A stretch of 64,000 bases of DNA from Dryocosmus kuriphilus (lineage: Eukaryota; Arthropoda; Insecta; Hymenoptera; Cynipidae): NCBI GenBank assembly GCA_038277395.1, contig CM076189.1, positions 78,171,421 through 78,235,420 on the forward strand, given 5' to 3'. Positions 1 through 11,082 of this stretch are shown piece after piece; position 1 is the first letter of the stretch; each line of letters starts with the position of its first letter. The position numbers were made by a program, and so were the translations under genes. The notes under the pieces are model-generated. The model made no database searches. It had not been told where the DNA came from and saw only the letters and a list, made by a program, of their open reading frames with translations.

Positions 1-55
1 TTATGCTATCCTTCATATGCTCGCCTACATATCTCCTCAACAAAAGCCTTGATTA

Positions 56-416
56 AGTGGGACGATGGTCGTGGGGGCTAAGGCGTGCATGCCTTTAGAC
101 CCACTCCTTCGGCTTGCGGGTTCGATTCCCGCCTCGCACTCTGGAAGAACCTCGGCGGCACACGCGGTGAACACTTGCTAGCAAGGGAGTTGTTCATCTC
201 CGGTATATCGTGGCGCCGGTACCTCTAGAGAAAAAGGTTCTCTAAGTGCTTTAAGCCGTTGTTCTTGGCAGTTCGGAAACCACCATAAGCTGTAGGTCCC
301 CCTCCCACCACCAAAGTATGTGTGTGGGGGGTGTGCAAAGGAATAGTGGAGAAATACAAAAAACAATGTAAACCCTCAGGGGACACATTAGAAGCTTCCA
401 TTTCATTCCATTCCAC
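56..416 (+). repeat. tRNA-like SINE
   Basis: Positions 56-140 look like a decayed Ser/Leu-type tRNA. An A-box-like stretch (69-84) is followed by a variable-arm-like stretch and a near-perfect T arm, GCGGGTTCGATTCCCGC, at 115-131. The 3' strand at 132-140 partly pairs with the bases around 55-63. About 270 bases of non-coding body follow, with no ORF worth calling. A tRNA head with B box plus an unrelated body is the usual build of a Pol III SINE. The exact ends are not visible and the family is not recognised. Confidence 0.55.
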
Positions 417-1365
417 AAGCCTTGATTGACACGATCTCAGCTTGGAATGCCGTAGGGAGTTTTCCGAGTGCTATTGAAATATCAGTTCTCGGTGTGCTCT
501 CATGGATTCCAGCTCCAGTGCCCTGGGAGTCTTTTGAACCATCTATATACCAGATGGTTACTCCTGGTAGTAATATTTCTTCTTTCCTCTTTTTATCATG
601 CCACTCTTCCCTTTTCGGGAAAATCACCTTGAAACGCACCTTGAAAATCACCTTTTCCCTATAGCATTCATAAAAGCCCAGAATGCCATCTTGGCCTTCC
701 TGACCACTGTATCGACAAACTCCTTCCAAGTTAGCTTGGGGTTAAATATAACCCCCAAATATTTCGTTGTCCTTGCAAACTCGATCGGTCTGCCATAGAA
801 CTCTGGTTTCCTAAGACAAGTAATTTTTTTTTCTTGTGAAAACCAACCATGGGTTCCGCCTTGTCCGGATTAACTCACAAACCTCGGCCTTCACACCAGT
901 TTTCAATTAATCTAAGCGCTCCTTGCATGAGTTCAATTAGAATGCCTTCATGCTTACCTTCCACTAGGATTACAAAGTCATCTACGTATCCCTGTGTATA
1001 ATACCCTTTCCTGTTAAGTTTACACATCAATCCATCAATTGAAAGTGCCCATTATGTAGAAGATAGCACACACCTTTGCGGACAACCCCTCGTAACCCAA
1101 GCCTTAAACTTTCACTCCGTGAAGTGACATATATATTATTCTGCTCCTCAACATGGATCGCATCCATCTGTTAATAGTAAAATGAACTCCGTGTTCAGCT
1201 GCAGCTTCAAAAGTATAATAACTATGGATGTTGCTGAACGCGCCCTCTCTATCCAAAAATGCAGCTATTGCTATTTCACCTTTTCGTACCGTTTTCTGAA
1301 TACGAATTGTGAACGCATGTAACGCATCAACCGTAGATTTGCCTTTTTGCGAAGTGGAATTTTAA
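405..1365 (-). pseudogene. Non-LTR retrotransposon fragment: reverse transcriptase and RNase H
   Basis: Read on the minus strand, conceptual translation gives an RT followed by RNase H, broken by stops and frame changes. Around 1200-1340 is an RT motif A-like AAFLDREGAF. Near 1090 is the RGCPQ block. Near 985 is the catalytic YVDDFVILV block, with both aspartates present. The 403-729 reading frame contains the RNase H signature WYIDGSKDSQGTGAG and FQAEIVSIKAC. RT plus RNase H in this order is typical of I/R1/Jockey-group LINEs. Both ends are missing, so it is a dead fragment. It could be the same family as the C-terminal LINE piece at 63,357-63,690, but the two do not overlap and this cannot be shown here. 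Confidence 0.8.
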
Positions 1366-2130
1366 TTTATATAATGTTTTAGGTATTAGAATTTATTATT
1401 TATAAACTTCTTCTCACAGCAACACTTAATAAAATACAATTAGAGGCACCTCTTGACCAGCCAAACCCAGTTATCATGTATCGGATTATTAATAGAGCAA
1501 AAGCAGATAGACCAACTGGTGAAAGTACTTACTCTTACCAGAAAAACGCAACTAATGACTTAACAAGCATAACCGCTACGTTCTTTAAGGACCACAAGGC
1601 AGTATATTTGTATTTGATCATTGGAGTAAAATAAGACGAACACCATCCTTTTCCAGCAGTGAATCATAAAGAACGTTTAATAGTTTTTATATGGAACTAC
1701 ACCATGGAGACCCTTTCAGTTCCCAAAGCATTATTTTGAAAATTATAAAAACATCTCATGGAAATGATAAAATAAGTCAAGAAATCTTACAACCAAATAT
1801 TAAAAAATCAATGTATATTATTATATTTAATCAACGAAATCCATGTGTTCGATTCATAAAAGACCGTACTCTCCTAATCTTTAAAAGATGCATAATCCCA
1901 ACTGAACAATCAAAATGTTTTCCTATTGCGTAATCTCTGTTAATTTTCTACATTCGTCTCGAATGCGAAAGAAGGCAACCAATTTTCTAACTCACCAATA
2001 TAAATTGTCAGAAGAAAAAAATAAAAAATTTCCACACCATAAAGTTACAATAATTACGACACTTTTGAGAGTTTTCATATTTAGTAATTATATTTGATCA
2101 AATAAGTATTTTAAATTTACATATAAACGT
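1366..2130. other. Unassigned sequence with one exon-like open stretch
   Basis: No recognised gene. A plus-strand frame from about 1421 to the TAA at 1632-1634 follows a good splice-acceptor-like sequence (CTTCTTCTCACAG ending at 1420) and has protein-like composition. A second open frame at 1691-1933 looks random. The rest is AT-rich. Confidence 0.4.
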
Positions 2131-4332
2131 TTATAGGAAACACAAAATAATGCAGTTATGGAGATACATTGTTCGATTTTCTAACATTTGTAACTTTACT
2201 GTAACAACGGTGAGGCAATATTGTAATGGTAGTAAATACACATCACCAGATCTATCTTTTTTACATGCCACTGCTTCAGAACCGCACAAAGCCTCTATCT
2301 GTTGACGAACGTTTGCCACCTCTTTCTGGTTATCAGTTAAAATCTTCATTTTCTTTGTCCTTAGACTTTCAATTTCTTCAGCCAGTCTTCTCTTTTTTCA
2401 TCTTCATTTCCTTTTGAAATTTCCTCACCTTTTTTCTTTCGCAAAGACTGTTCATAAAGAGTTCTAGAATTGCGGACTTTCAAGATCATTGATTTAGGTA
2501 CCTCTTCCGTTTCAAATAAACCACCTAAGACTTGAGGTCCATCATATACCAATCTCTGAGCAACAAGAGACTCACTTCCTTGATTTTCGTCAATGATTTT
2601 TTTATTAATAGATAATATCCTCGCTCCACATATGCGTTGTCTTGACGGAGTAGAAAAAGTTTCTTCAAAAAACTTCTGAGAACATCTAACCCCTCGTGTG
2701 CTGCAATTAGAGATCTCTCCAAAAGTGGTCCAACCGCTCGTTCTCCTTATCATTGGCCTTACAAGATAATATCACATCAGGTTTAAACATTAGTTCTTTA
2801 ATACCTTTAAAACTAAATCACATTGACTTCCTGAGAGCCGCTGTTTCTCTCCTGAAAGATTGCCAAAAGTTTTTCTAAACAAGATGAACATGCATTTTTC
2901 TGATCAGCCGGCAAAGATGGATTACAAAATGTTATACCTTTGCAAAATTTGGACCTTAAAGGAGATTTTTCAATTAATTTAAGACAAATCTCTTTCACAA
3001 TTACCACGAAGTCTCCCTTAAACAGAAGAATTTCTTTATCAGTCACCTTGACTTTACGTAGATCAGTTTCTACTGAAAAGCTCAAAGAAAGTTCCTCAGA
3101 AAGAATAAAATTCTTACTGTCTCTTAAACCTATTTTGAATACAGAGATCCCTTTGGTCATAATTTCTTTCTTTACAATCTTGCTTACAAGGTCAATACTA
3201 TAGACTTCAATTCCGAAAAAAAGAATGGAGCCATTGGGTTGTCGCTTTGAAGTCTGGTCAGAAATGTTTGAACTTCTTCAGCAATAAAGCTAAAAGGGAC
3301 AATTCACAGGGAATAAGTTTAACTTTTACAGCCTCCTTTACAACGCCATAGATATAACTCTTTATTCCTGCATGACTATGATTACTCTCAATGCCTGTTC
3401 TAAACTTGCTTAAGTTTGGAAGAAACTCTTTTTCTCTTTTCTCAACAGAGGAGTTGTTTAACCAACGAACGGAACAGAATTTAAAAGAAAATTGAGTAGA
3501 TCCTGAGTATACAATGAGATCGCTTTTACATGAAGGAACATCCTTCAATAGGTTATACAGCCTTCAGGTAAGATACATGTCACTCTACATTTTTGTCCTT
3601 AAATCCTGTTTTGAATCCATTGTTTCTTATATGCAAGCCACAACTTTCCATGAACACAAACATAGAAAGATCTGGATCTCCGGTTCTTTTCAAGTATGTT
3701 TCAAAGTCCTTGATCATTTCCAAGTAAGCGTTTGGTCCACCGATAGGGACCCGAAGTATCTTTCGTAACACTAGAGGCTTAAACGATTCAAGGAAAGCTT
3801 TCGGTAAATCATCCGCAGTGGCGTGTCCTAAGAGTGCAGAGTTGAAGTATCTGCTAGTAACTTGGTCATTTAATTTGTCCCAATATCTCAAACAAATGTC
3901 CATTTTTTGCTGTCGTGAAAACTCATTTAGGCTCTCATCGAAAAAAAACAACAAAACAAGCAGTGTCATTGACTTCTTTCACTACCGAGTCATGGAAATG
4001 TGGCACCAAATCATGTACCATGTTGTAAGAAATTATAGCTTTATGCAATTCCATGCGTCAACACCACTTCTATGGGATTGAAATAGATATCAATGACGAA
4101 AGGGTACAATATTTTAGAGTTAAGGATTTCTCATATCACTTCGAAGTCGGTCCGACAATTTTCTGTAAAGATATTCTCCATGTATTATAGATATAAGGAG
4201 ACCTAACTGCAATGCATGGGACTTCACCGAAAACGTACACTTTTCTGTTGCCTGTAGTGCACACATACAAAAATCACACCTACCTTTAGTACAAAACATC
4301 CCGAAAGCGGCGTGAGTTGCGCTTTGAGGCAT
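2131..4332 (-). pseudogene. hAT-like transposase relic
   Basis: Successive minus-strand frames read like a hAT-superfamily transposase of the BED-finger type, interrupted by frameshifts. From the N-terminus: a Cys-rich piece (CDFC) at 4332-4120; HDLVPHFHDSVV near 4015; the block FFDESLNEFSRQQKMD and GGPNAYLEMIKDF with SCGLHIRNNGFKTG at 3950-3600; CSVRWLNNSSVEKREKEFLP at 3480-3410; and a C-terminal piece with AYVERGYYLL and SLVAQRLVYD at 2650-2540. The DESLN..QMD, GPN, SCGLH..GFKTG and ERG...SLVAQRL order is one I know from this family. At least four frame changes occur, so it is inactive. No terminal repeats were found. Confidence 0.7.
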
Positions 4333-5005
4333 CCTAAAATGGCCGCCGTCTCGATAGCTGTTTTAAATACATAAATATAACCTCAAATGAAAGTAAACAA
4401 TTAGTAAATTATTTAAGTATTAGTCGGTATTAAGTTTTAGTTGAATGTAAAAATTATTTTTCTAAAAGTGAAAGTGTAAGATCACATTCGTGGATTGTAA
4501 TTGCGCAAAAAATGGAGAGGTGAGTTCTAAGTTATGTAGGCATCATAGATGTCTTGATTTAAAGTGTATTTTAATAACTAAACGTACATGTAGATTATTA
4601 TATATAAATAAAATATAAATTGTATATGTAAAACTTTTTTAAAGTATTTTATGTGGCACATATCATTCTTCTTAAACATTTTTACACGTTTATAACTATA
4701 GTTATGAACAAAATTATATGCGATGGATAAATTATACATTATAACTACTTGTTACGTAAAAATAATATTTTTTATTTTATACAAAATGATATATTATATA
4801 ATTATAATTATACGCATTTTTGTATATCTACGGATATATACACATATACGTAGATATACAGAAACAAAAATTGATTATAATAATGAAAAAAGGTAAATTG
4901 AGGAGTTTTAAGACACCAAGTATACGATTTTATGCAATTACACAACAATCTTTAATCAAAATCTCCTTGTTTTATTTATAGAATTATGTGGGAAAATAGT
5001 ATTGT
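4333..5005. other. AT-rich spacer
   Basis: Very AT-rich with short poly-A/T runs and TATA-type alternation. I see no coding frame, RNA gene or clear repeat in it. Confidence 0.6.
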
Positions 5006-5255
5006 CTACAGCTTGGAGCCTTTTGAATAAAAGAAACATAAGATTTTATCGAAACAATTTAATTGTTTCTTTTTGTATAGTATTATAAAGCTATAAACTA
5101 GATGCGACAACAAGAACCTACATCTTAGAGTCTTTGCAACAAAAGAAGCATAATTTTTATCGAAACAAACTAATCGTTTCTTTTTTATAGCTTTATAAGG
5201 CTAAACACGGGTACAAAAAACAAGAACCTATAGTTTAGTGTCTTTTCTACATTTT
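5006..5255 (+). repeat. Short tandem repeat, about 2.2 copies of 111 bp
   Basis: Copies begin at 5006, 5118 and 5228, each starting CTA(C/T)A followed by CTTGGAG or a close variant. They share the block TTTTATCGAAACAA..TAAT.GTTTCTTTT and a CAAGAAC end. Inside each copy GAAACAA...TTGTTTC can fold into a short hairpin. It lies at the 3' side of the P-element-like relic that follows and may be part of its terminal region. Confidence 0.75.
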
Positions 5256-8200
5256 TGACACCTTTTCTTGAATCTGTCGTGAATCGTGTTGTAACGTGTA
5301 GCAATGAAATGAAACCTTGTGATTAAATAGAAAGTGACGACTGACTCGGTTAACTTCTGTCGTTGGTCCGAACATCCGGCCAATGGAATTTTGTACTCTT
5401 GGATACTTTTAATTATATGATAAAATGTATCACAATTCTATGTCCCGCCTACCAGGATATGCAAAATAATATTTTCCAGAGTATCTGTCTATATGTACAT
5501 ATCCTGAGAAGGATATTTCTGTCTTCCTCGATTGCACATGTTTATCATTTCATATCTGACATCGTCAGCTGTGTTCTTTGCGTTTTGCGCACTAGAAATG
5601 CAATTAGTGCATTTTGTCAATGTTTTTACCCGAAATGTGACATAGCCGGCAACAAACCCCTGAACGAATTCTGGTGTTTTGTAAAATCTTTTATCATGAT
5701 CTTGCTCTCTTTTCAGGAAGGTCTAAGGTTGGAATGTGTTCTATAGCTGGGTCGTTGTCTGATATTATTTTGTCTAACATTAAACACAATGTTTCATATC
5801 TTTTACCTTGCTGTACATCTTTAAACTTGAGCATTGTGTTTAAGATTTCGACACCTTCGAAATTGCTTGCTTTTCTTAGCTTTATTAAAGAAGAAACACT
5901 GAGCAAGCGGAAAATGTGAGCAAACATTCTGGACTCAGGGTGGTCATTAGACCCACAAACTTGCCTCACTAAGCCAAAGAACCTCTGAATATTGAAATAA
6001 AATTCATGTTTTAATGCCTAAAATATTTTTTCTATATAATTAAAGTATACAGAATATTAAATACATGCATAAGAATGCAGTTTTCCATAAATATCAATTT
6101 TACGTACTTTGAAAACATCTTGGTTCAACATGCTGGTCATAAGACATTTTATATTATATTCCTCTTTCAGCGAAGCAGGTATTTAGAGTGTTGCTTTCAG
6201 CGTAACTTTCAAATCAAGACATGTTCTATGGCTTAAGAAACGCTTATCTTTTTTTGTTTAGCTTCTTTCTCCCACTCCACTAAGTATTGTAGAAAATCTA
6301 CTACAGCCTACGAAAGAAAGAGCAAACACAGGTTAATGTTTGTTTTTAAATCATTAAATTTATCTTCGAAACCTTCCTTTGCTTTACAATTCTATCTCAT
6401 TTTTTCCCCAGAAAGAGATATTGACAGACTAACATACTCGTCTGAATTGTACCGTAAATCATTTTCGGGTGCTCATGAAATCGTACCATTTATTAATGCC
6501 TTCACTTTTTCACTGAAGACTTTTGTGCTTTTATATTATTTAAGATCAGGATGACGGCTTCAATACAAATCCGTAGCTGTCGTTACTGGATCCGAGAACA
6601 ACAGTAAGGTTTTCGTTTTTTAACATTTAACTATTCATTAGTATTGTAAATAAACAAAAAATGTATGAAAATTCGCATACATGGAAGGCTACTGGAACAT
6701 TCACTTTTTGATAGTAATTAGGATCTACATGGTCTAGAGTCAATTTGTAAGCAACTTTCATGATGTAAACGTCTTTGTTCTCAACATCAATTATAACCCA
6801 CCAGTGTTTCTTCTTTATTATGCCATCTGGAGTCTACGAATGAGCAAAATTTCTTGATAAATACTCTGCTAAATCATATGTAAATCACCAATTGAGAAAA
6901 GCTTACCCAGGCTTCCTCTTTTGATATGATCCAATTCCTGAGATTTTATCAAATGTGAAAAGCCTGAAAAAAACCAGAGTCGCTCATTATCATTGCAGGG
7001 ATGTGCACAAGATACGTTCTCTTCATTGACGCCAAATTATGCCTACATATATCTATTCAACATTTATGCATTCTATTATTAGATTGCTCAATACTTTTCC
7101 AGTAGCAGAGCCTTTACTCAAGAAGCAGGTCAAAGCTTGAATCCATTTCGCGACAAGTGGTTGGTACATTACGACCAAAGCGTGATCCCTTCGTTCACGA
7201 CTCTAATGGACTGATGTATATTTTCCCAGATCAGTCAAGCCATTAAAGTGGAAAGTTTTACGGTCGAAAGATACGTTTTGAGTTAGTTTCATTTCTTCTG
7301 AGAGAAGACCTCATAAAAAAAGAAAATTGCAATATAAAACATTTAAAAATTATAATTGTAATCTGCAGTTACTCTCACCACATATATCTAATTCTTTCAT
7401 ATCGGAAGATTTTTCTTTTAAGGTCTCGGAGACATTTAAGTTAAATCCGTAAGATGAATGCATTTTGTTGATTTATCAGTCTAATGTTCGTAAAGTTGGA
7501 ACTACTAAAATTTTTCTTTCCAAGATATGCTGATACAAACTTTTCCTTTTAATCCTCATAAGCGTGCATTGATATACCTAACCAGTGTCGTAACGCTTCC
7601 CTCGAGTACTTTTAATTTTTGCTACCATAGAACATGCTCTAACCGACTCTTGTTGCTCCGGAGGTAATTCGCTAATATTATTCTCAAGTTTAGCTACATT
7701 CATAAAAGCGCACTTACTTTTGAAATGCGGAATCTTCTCCCTAAATTTCGTCACCTGATATAAGGAAAGGAAAATTATCCATCTACTTAAATATGAAACG
7801 TTTCTTCTGGAGTAAAATATGAAAAGTGTTATTCTTAAAAAAGTTACAAGTATGTACCGCTAACCGGAGTAACCCTGAATAAGCGGGTTTTGAAAAGTGC
7901 CAAGAGAATTATCTTTTGCAGAAAATATTTTACTGAAAATTTTACAATGAACAAGTTGTTAAAGATTCTTCTAAACATAACTATTTTACGCAAGGAAAGG
8001 TCTACATAAAATAACATTACCCTGCTTGATGGTAGAACAATAATTACCTTTCCTTTTAAATGATTCACCTTCTCTTTTAATTGGCGTGATTCGTTAACTT
8101 TTTTCTTAGAAGCTTTCAACTCTGCTCGCTTGTTTCTTAATGTTTCCCGATCTAGAATTCTTCTGCGCTGCAGTCTACATAGTAGGCGCCGATGGCTTCG

Positions 8201-8999
8201 TGATGTTTTCTTCAAATGTACCTGACATGCTTCAGACCTATATTAGAATCTTATAAAGTAATCGGAAATACGAAGAAGGTGGAATGCAAGTGTATCTATT
8301 CAAATCATCTTTTCAAATTTCACCTTCTGATGTAGTTTATTCCAGGAAACGGTTTAGTGCCTTCCAACAATTCAATATTGTCTGAGATTTACTCCATCCA
8401 CTGCTCTTTGTATCTCTTGGATGTAGACCTTAACAAAGCTATAGATGATTATTAATTAGACGAATACCTGTCTCTAGTGGCACCTCTATTAGAGACATAT
8501 TTATGTCAATAGTCAGCTTGCTTGATGTTAGACCCAACTTGTTCCACCTGTCAATAATAAGTCGATTACGAAAGTTCATTGGAATTGTCTAACCTTAGGA
8601 TAGAGATGTTGGAAGGTCGCCTAGTAACTTCCCAAATGGATATAAGCTCTTTTTCTCCTATCGGAAAAAACAAAAAAAGAAACATCCTTTAAAATATGTA
8701 CTCATCCATGGAAGCGCTTCCGTAAGTTTTGAAAAAATCATACCTTTCCAAAATCGTGAGTTTCACTTCGAATGGTCCTCTGACTTCAGATTCGTTGTCG
8801 TGAACGAGATTCATCCTGACCTTCACATTCATCGGTAGAACTTAGATTCTGAAAGGGATTATAAAAATAATGCAATTTACAATAATAAATAGGGTTGCTA
8901 CGAAAGATCGGTTACGAAATTTGATAATTTTTCATGATTTCCACGTTTCCGGATCGTGTAAAATAATTAATTATTAAAGTGTAACAAGTTTATACCTTT

Positions 9000-9720
9000 A
9001 AAGTGTGAATAATATCACTATTCTTATGCACTGTGAAATCAATCAATTCTCCAGGATTTTGGGAAGTAATATTTTCTACATCCATTCCATGTGAAGTTAT
9101 TTCCTCACTATAGGTTGGATTCTGGAAAGAATCATTTAGCATTATAAGATTCTCGTTAACGTTAGGCTCGATCGGCTCAGCTGCATAAATAAATTCATTT
9201 CCTGGGCTTTGGTAAGTAAACTTTCGATATTGTTCCCGTTTGGAACTACCTCCGCTCTATAGGTTGGATCCTGAAGAAAATAATTTGGATTTAGCACTTT
9301 CCAATAACGGAATTAATTAATCAAATTTGTACACGTAAGTTTTGAAAAAATAGAGTCATACTTGTAAACTATCATAAAAATCATTATTGTTGGGCTCAGT
9401 TGCACAAATAAATTCCTCCCCAGGATTTCGGACGTCCATTCCATGTAAAATTATTTCCACTCTGTACGTTGAATCCCGAAAAAACTCATTTACATTTAGT
9501 CATCTGAACATAATCTAATTAGTATTGAAACCTAGGTATATAACCATAAGTGTTGCAAATTTCGCGTCGTAGTTGGAAAATTGAATAAATTCCGCTATTT
9601 TCCTACTCAGCTATATCAATAATTTCTCTGCGATTTTCGAATGCAAGGTTTTAATTTCCGAAAAATACACTTCGATCATTCCTCTTCTTTAAAACCGTTT
9701 TCCTTTTATAATTTGAATCC
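9000..9720 (-). repeat. Tandemly duplicated exon-like units in the THAP9-like relic
   Basis: Four minus-strand units start at about 9,719, 9,472, 9,270 and 9,131. Each begins with a codon block for N/D-(P/S)-(T/N)-Y-(S/R/K), mostly behind a CAG-type acceptor. Two share the segment HGMDV, and two share GEEF/GNEF-IxA-x-EP. The 9,131 unit ends at a donor-like AAAG|GTATA near 9,000. The 9,472 unit has lost its AG acceptor and the 9,270 unit is frameshifted. This looks like an internally duplicated exon with introns of roughly 95-180 bp. Confidence 0.6.
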
Positions 9721-10110
9721 TGGAAAAAATTTAAAACATTTAGCATTCTACGATGATATAAGCAATAAAGTGTAAACAGGGGAGAAGTTACATAATAACT
9801 TTAAAGGCGAAACATTCTCCTTATTCACGCACTCGGTATCCTGCAGTAGAGTGTAAAGCTTGAAGAATTATTTTACGACATTTTTTAAATATGCTTCTAA
9901 TAATAATTAATCTTTAGTAAAGATGCCTTTATTATGTCAAAATAGGTAGCTTATTTATCGGAATGGCATTTCGCTTCAAAGTTACTCACGCTTTTGGCAT
10001 TAAGTGAATTGTCCCATCCGGCATTTTATTTACGAAAAATGCTTCAATATCTTCGTTTCGGAAATGCACATCTCCAAGAAAATCAATTTCTTGTAGGTGA
10101 ATTGAAAGAC

Positions 10111-10116
10111 CTTGTA
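10111..10116. repeat. Polinton target-site duplication, left copy
   Basis: CTTGTA immediately precedes the AGTAGTATAG end of the element and recurs immediately after the other end at 24,786-24,791. Six bp is the known Polinton duplication size. Confidence 0.95.
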
Positions 10117-10213
10117 AGTAGTATAGCTAGGAGACTTCGGGGTCACCCACGACAAGCTTCGCGCTCTCGCCGACAGATGGCGCCACTACTCCCTCAGTGG
10201 TACATGTCCGCGC
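10117..10213 (+). repeat. Polinton left outer terminal inverted repeat
   Basis: These 97 bp match the reverse complement of 24,689-24,785 with two visible differences. It starts AGTAGTATAGCTAGGAGA and contains the block GGTCACCCACGACAAGCTTC. In the second and third right-end copies (ending 36,242 and 47,698) the base at the inner mismatch agrees with this left arm. Confidence 0.95.
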
Positions 10214-10217
10214 ATTT

Positions 10218-10478
10218 TCTCTGACCGCCTACCGCTTCCCCTCCCACCCGCCCTTTCCCCTCGACACGGCATCACTAAACAGGTTTAGACAAGCATAAGC
10301 CTGTTCGAACACGCATAATAATAGCTGTGGCGTTTCCTCTCACCGGTTTCCACTTCCTCTCCCACCCGCCCTTCCCCCTCCAACGCGGCATCACTAGACA
10401 CATTTCGGCAAGCATAAGCCTGTAGGAATACACATAATGATGCAATGTATCGACGCGCATACATTACACACACACACG
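10218..10478 (+). repeat. Polinton left inner (subterminal) repeats
   Basis: Two tandem copies of about 115 bp (from 10,218 and about 10,333) share CTCCCACCCGCCCTT, GGCATCACTA and AAGCATAAGCCTG, then run into an (AC)n tract. The reverse complement occurs once in the right arm at about 23,775-23,920. The two inner blocks sit about 100 bp from the left end but about 865 bp from the right end, so the arms are asymmetric. Confidence 0.85.
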
Positions 10479-10528
10479 TCTTCATTTACATACATATACG
10501 ATGCCGCGCACCCAGCTTCGCTCGATTT

Positions 10529-10563
10529 TATAAAAGAGCGAGTGGAACGGAGTGACCTCAGTT
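10529..10563 (+). promoter_or_regulatory. Candidate promoter of the polymerase gene
   Basis: TATAAAAG at 10,529-10,536 is followed 31 bp later by the initiator CTCAGTTCGG with its A at 10,560. No ATG-led long frame begins until 11,083, so the predicted leader is about 520 nt. Confidence 0.65.
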
Positions 10564-10792
10564 CGGCATTGTCTGTCAAGCATCTCACATTGAGTGATGA
10601 AAATCTTCAGTTTTTTTTTTTTTGTGAACATTACTATTGAATTCTGAAATAAGGGTGGTGTATTTAAAAACAAAGTGAAAATGCAGAGGTTTCTGTCTGT
10701 CATTGAACCGTGTTCAACAAGTGAAAAAGTATTGAAGAATCGCCAGTGAAGTTTTATTCTAGTTGAGAACTTTGCTAGTAACTTTATATTAT

Positions 10793-10796
<4 letters not shown>

Positions 10797-10827
<31 letters not shown>

Positions 10828-10944
10828 AATATACTCAACGTAAAGTGCAGCTAAAAACATTGTTAGCTGCTTTAAGTGTACAGTGTGCGTGAAAAAGGCA
10901 CTCAACGTAAAGTGCAGCTAAGGACATTGTTAGCGGCTTTACAT

Positions 10945-10986
<42 letters not shown>

Positions 10987-11040
10987 AGAAAAAAGGCAGT
11001 TAACGAAAGTGCAGCGATTTTAAATATGCAGTGTGCGTGA
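10797..11040 (+). repeat. Leader repeats with hairpins upstream of polB
   Basis: Three degenerate copies of a roughly 67-bp unit share ACGTAAAGTGCAGC or a close variant, separated by (TG)n runs at 10,797-10,824 and about 10,950-10,983. In copy 1, GCAGCTAA at 10,847-10,854 pairs perfectly with TTAGCTGC at 10,863-10,870 across an 8-nt loop. Copy 2 forms the same hairpin with one mismatch (10,914-10,921 with 10,930-10,937). Copy 3 has lost the stem. All lie in the predicted polB leader. Confidence 0.65.
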
Positions 11041-11082
11041 AAGACTTTATTAGTGTTTTTTTATTCCATATTCATAGTAAAA

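Larger units (their letters stand above)
5480..10116 (-). pseudogene. P-element / THAP9-like transposase relic
   Basis: Minus-strand pieces, in order from the N-terminus. The second half of a THAP domain lies at 10,116-9,990, ending at a donor GTGAGT. A run of duplicated small exons lies at 9,720-9,000. A basic coiled-coil segment (LCRLQRRRI..LKEKVNHLKGK) lies at 8,215-8,045. A block ELPPEQQESVRACSMVAKIK then RGKRYD lies near 7,700-7,590, followed by CTLMRIKRKSLYQHILERKILVVP near 7,560-7,480. KVAYKLTLDHVDP lies near 6,750. The C-terminal CGSNDHPESRMFAHIFRLLS and FVAGYV with CTNC lie at 5,960-5,550. This order matches THAP9/P-element transposases as I know them. Stops and frame breaks make it a relic. 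The Polinton splits its THAP exon; the other half is at 24,786-24,816. Confidence 0.75.

Noticed and set aside
56..140. Functional tRNA gene
   Set aside because: The T arm is good but the D arm, anticodon arm and acceptor are degenerate, and a SINE-like body follows.
5363..5746. 127-codon plus-strand frame
   Set aside because: Antisense to the C-terminal region of the P-element-like relic, whose minus-strand reading has family motifs.
10285..10838. Several short frames in the left subterminal repeats
   Set aside because: They read through tandem repeats and (AC)n/(TG)n tracts.
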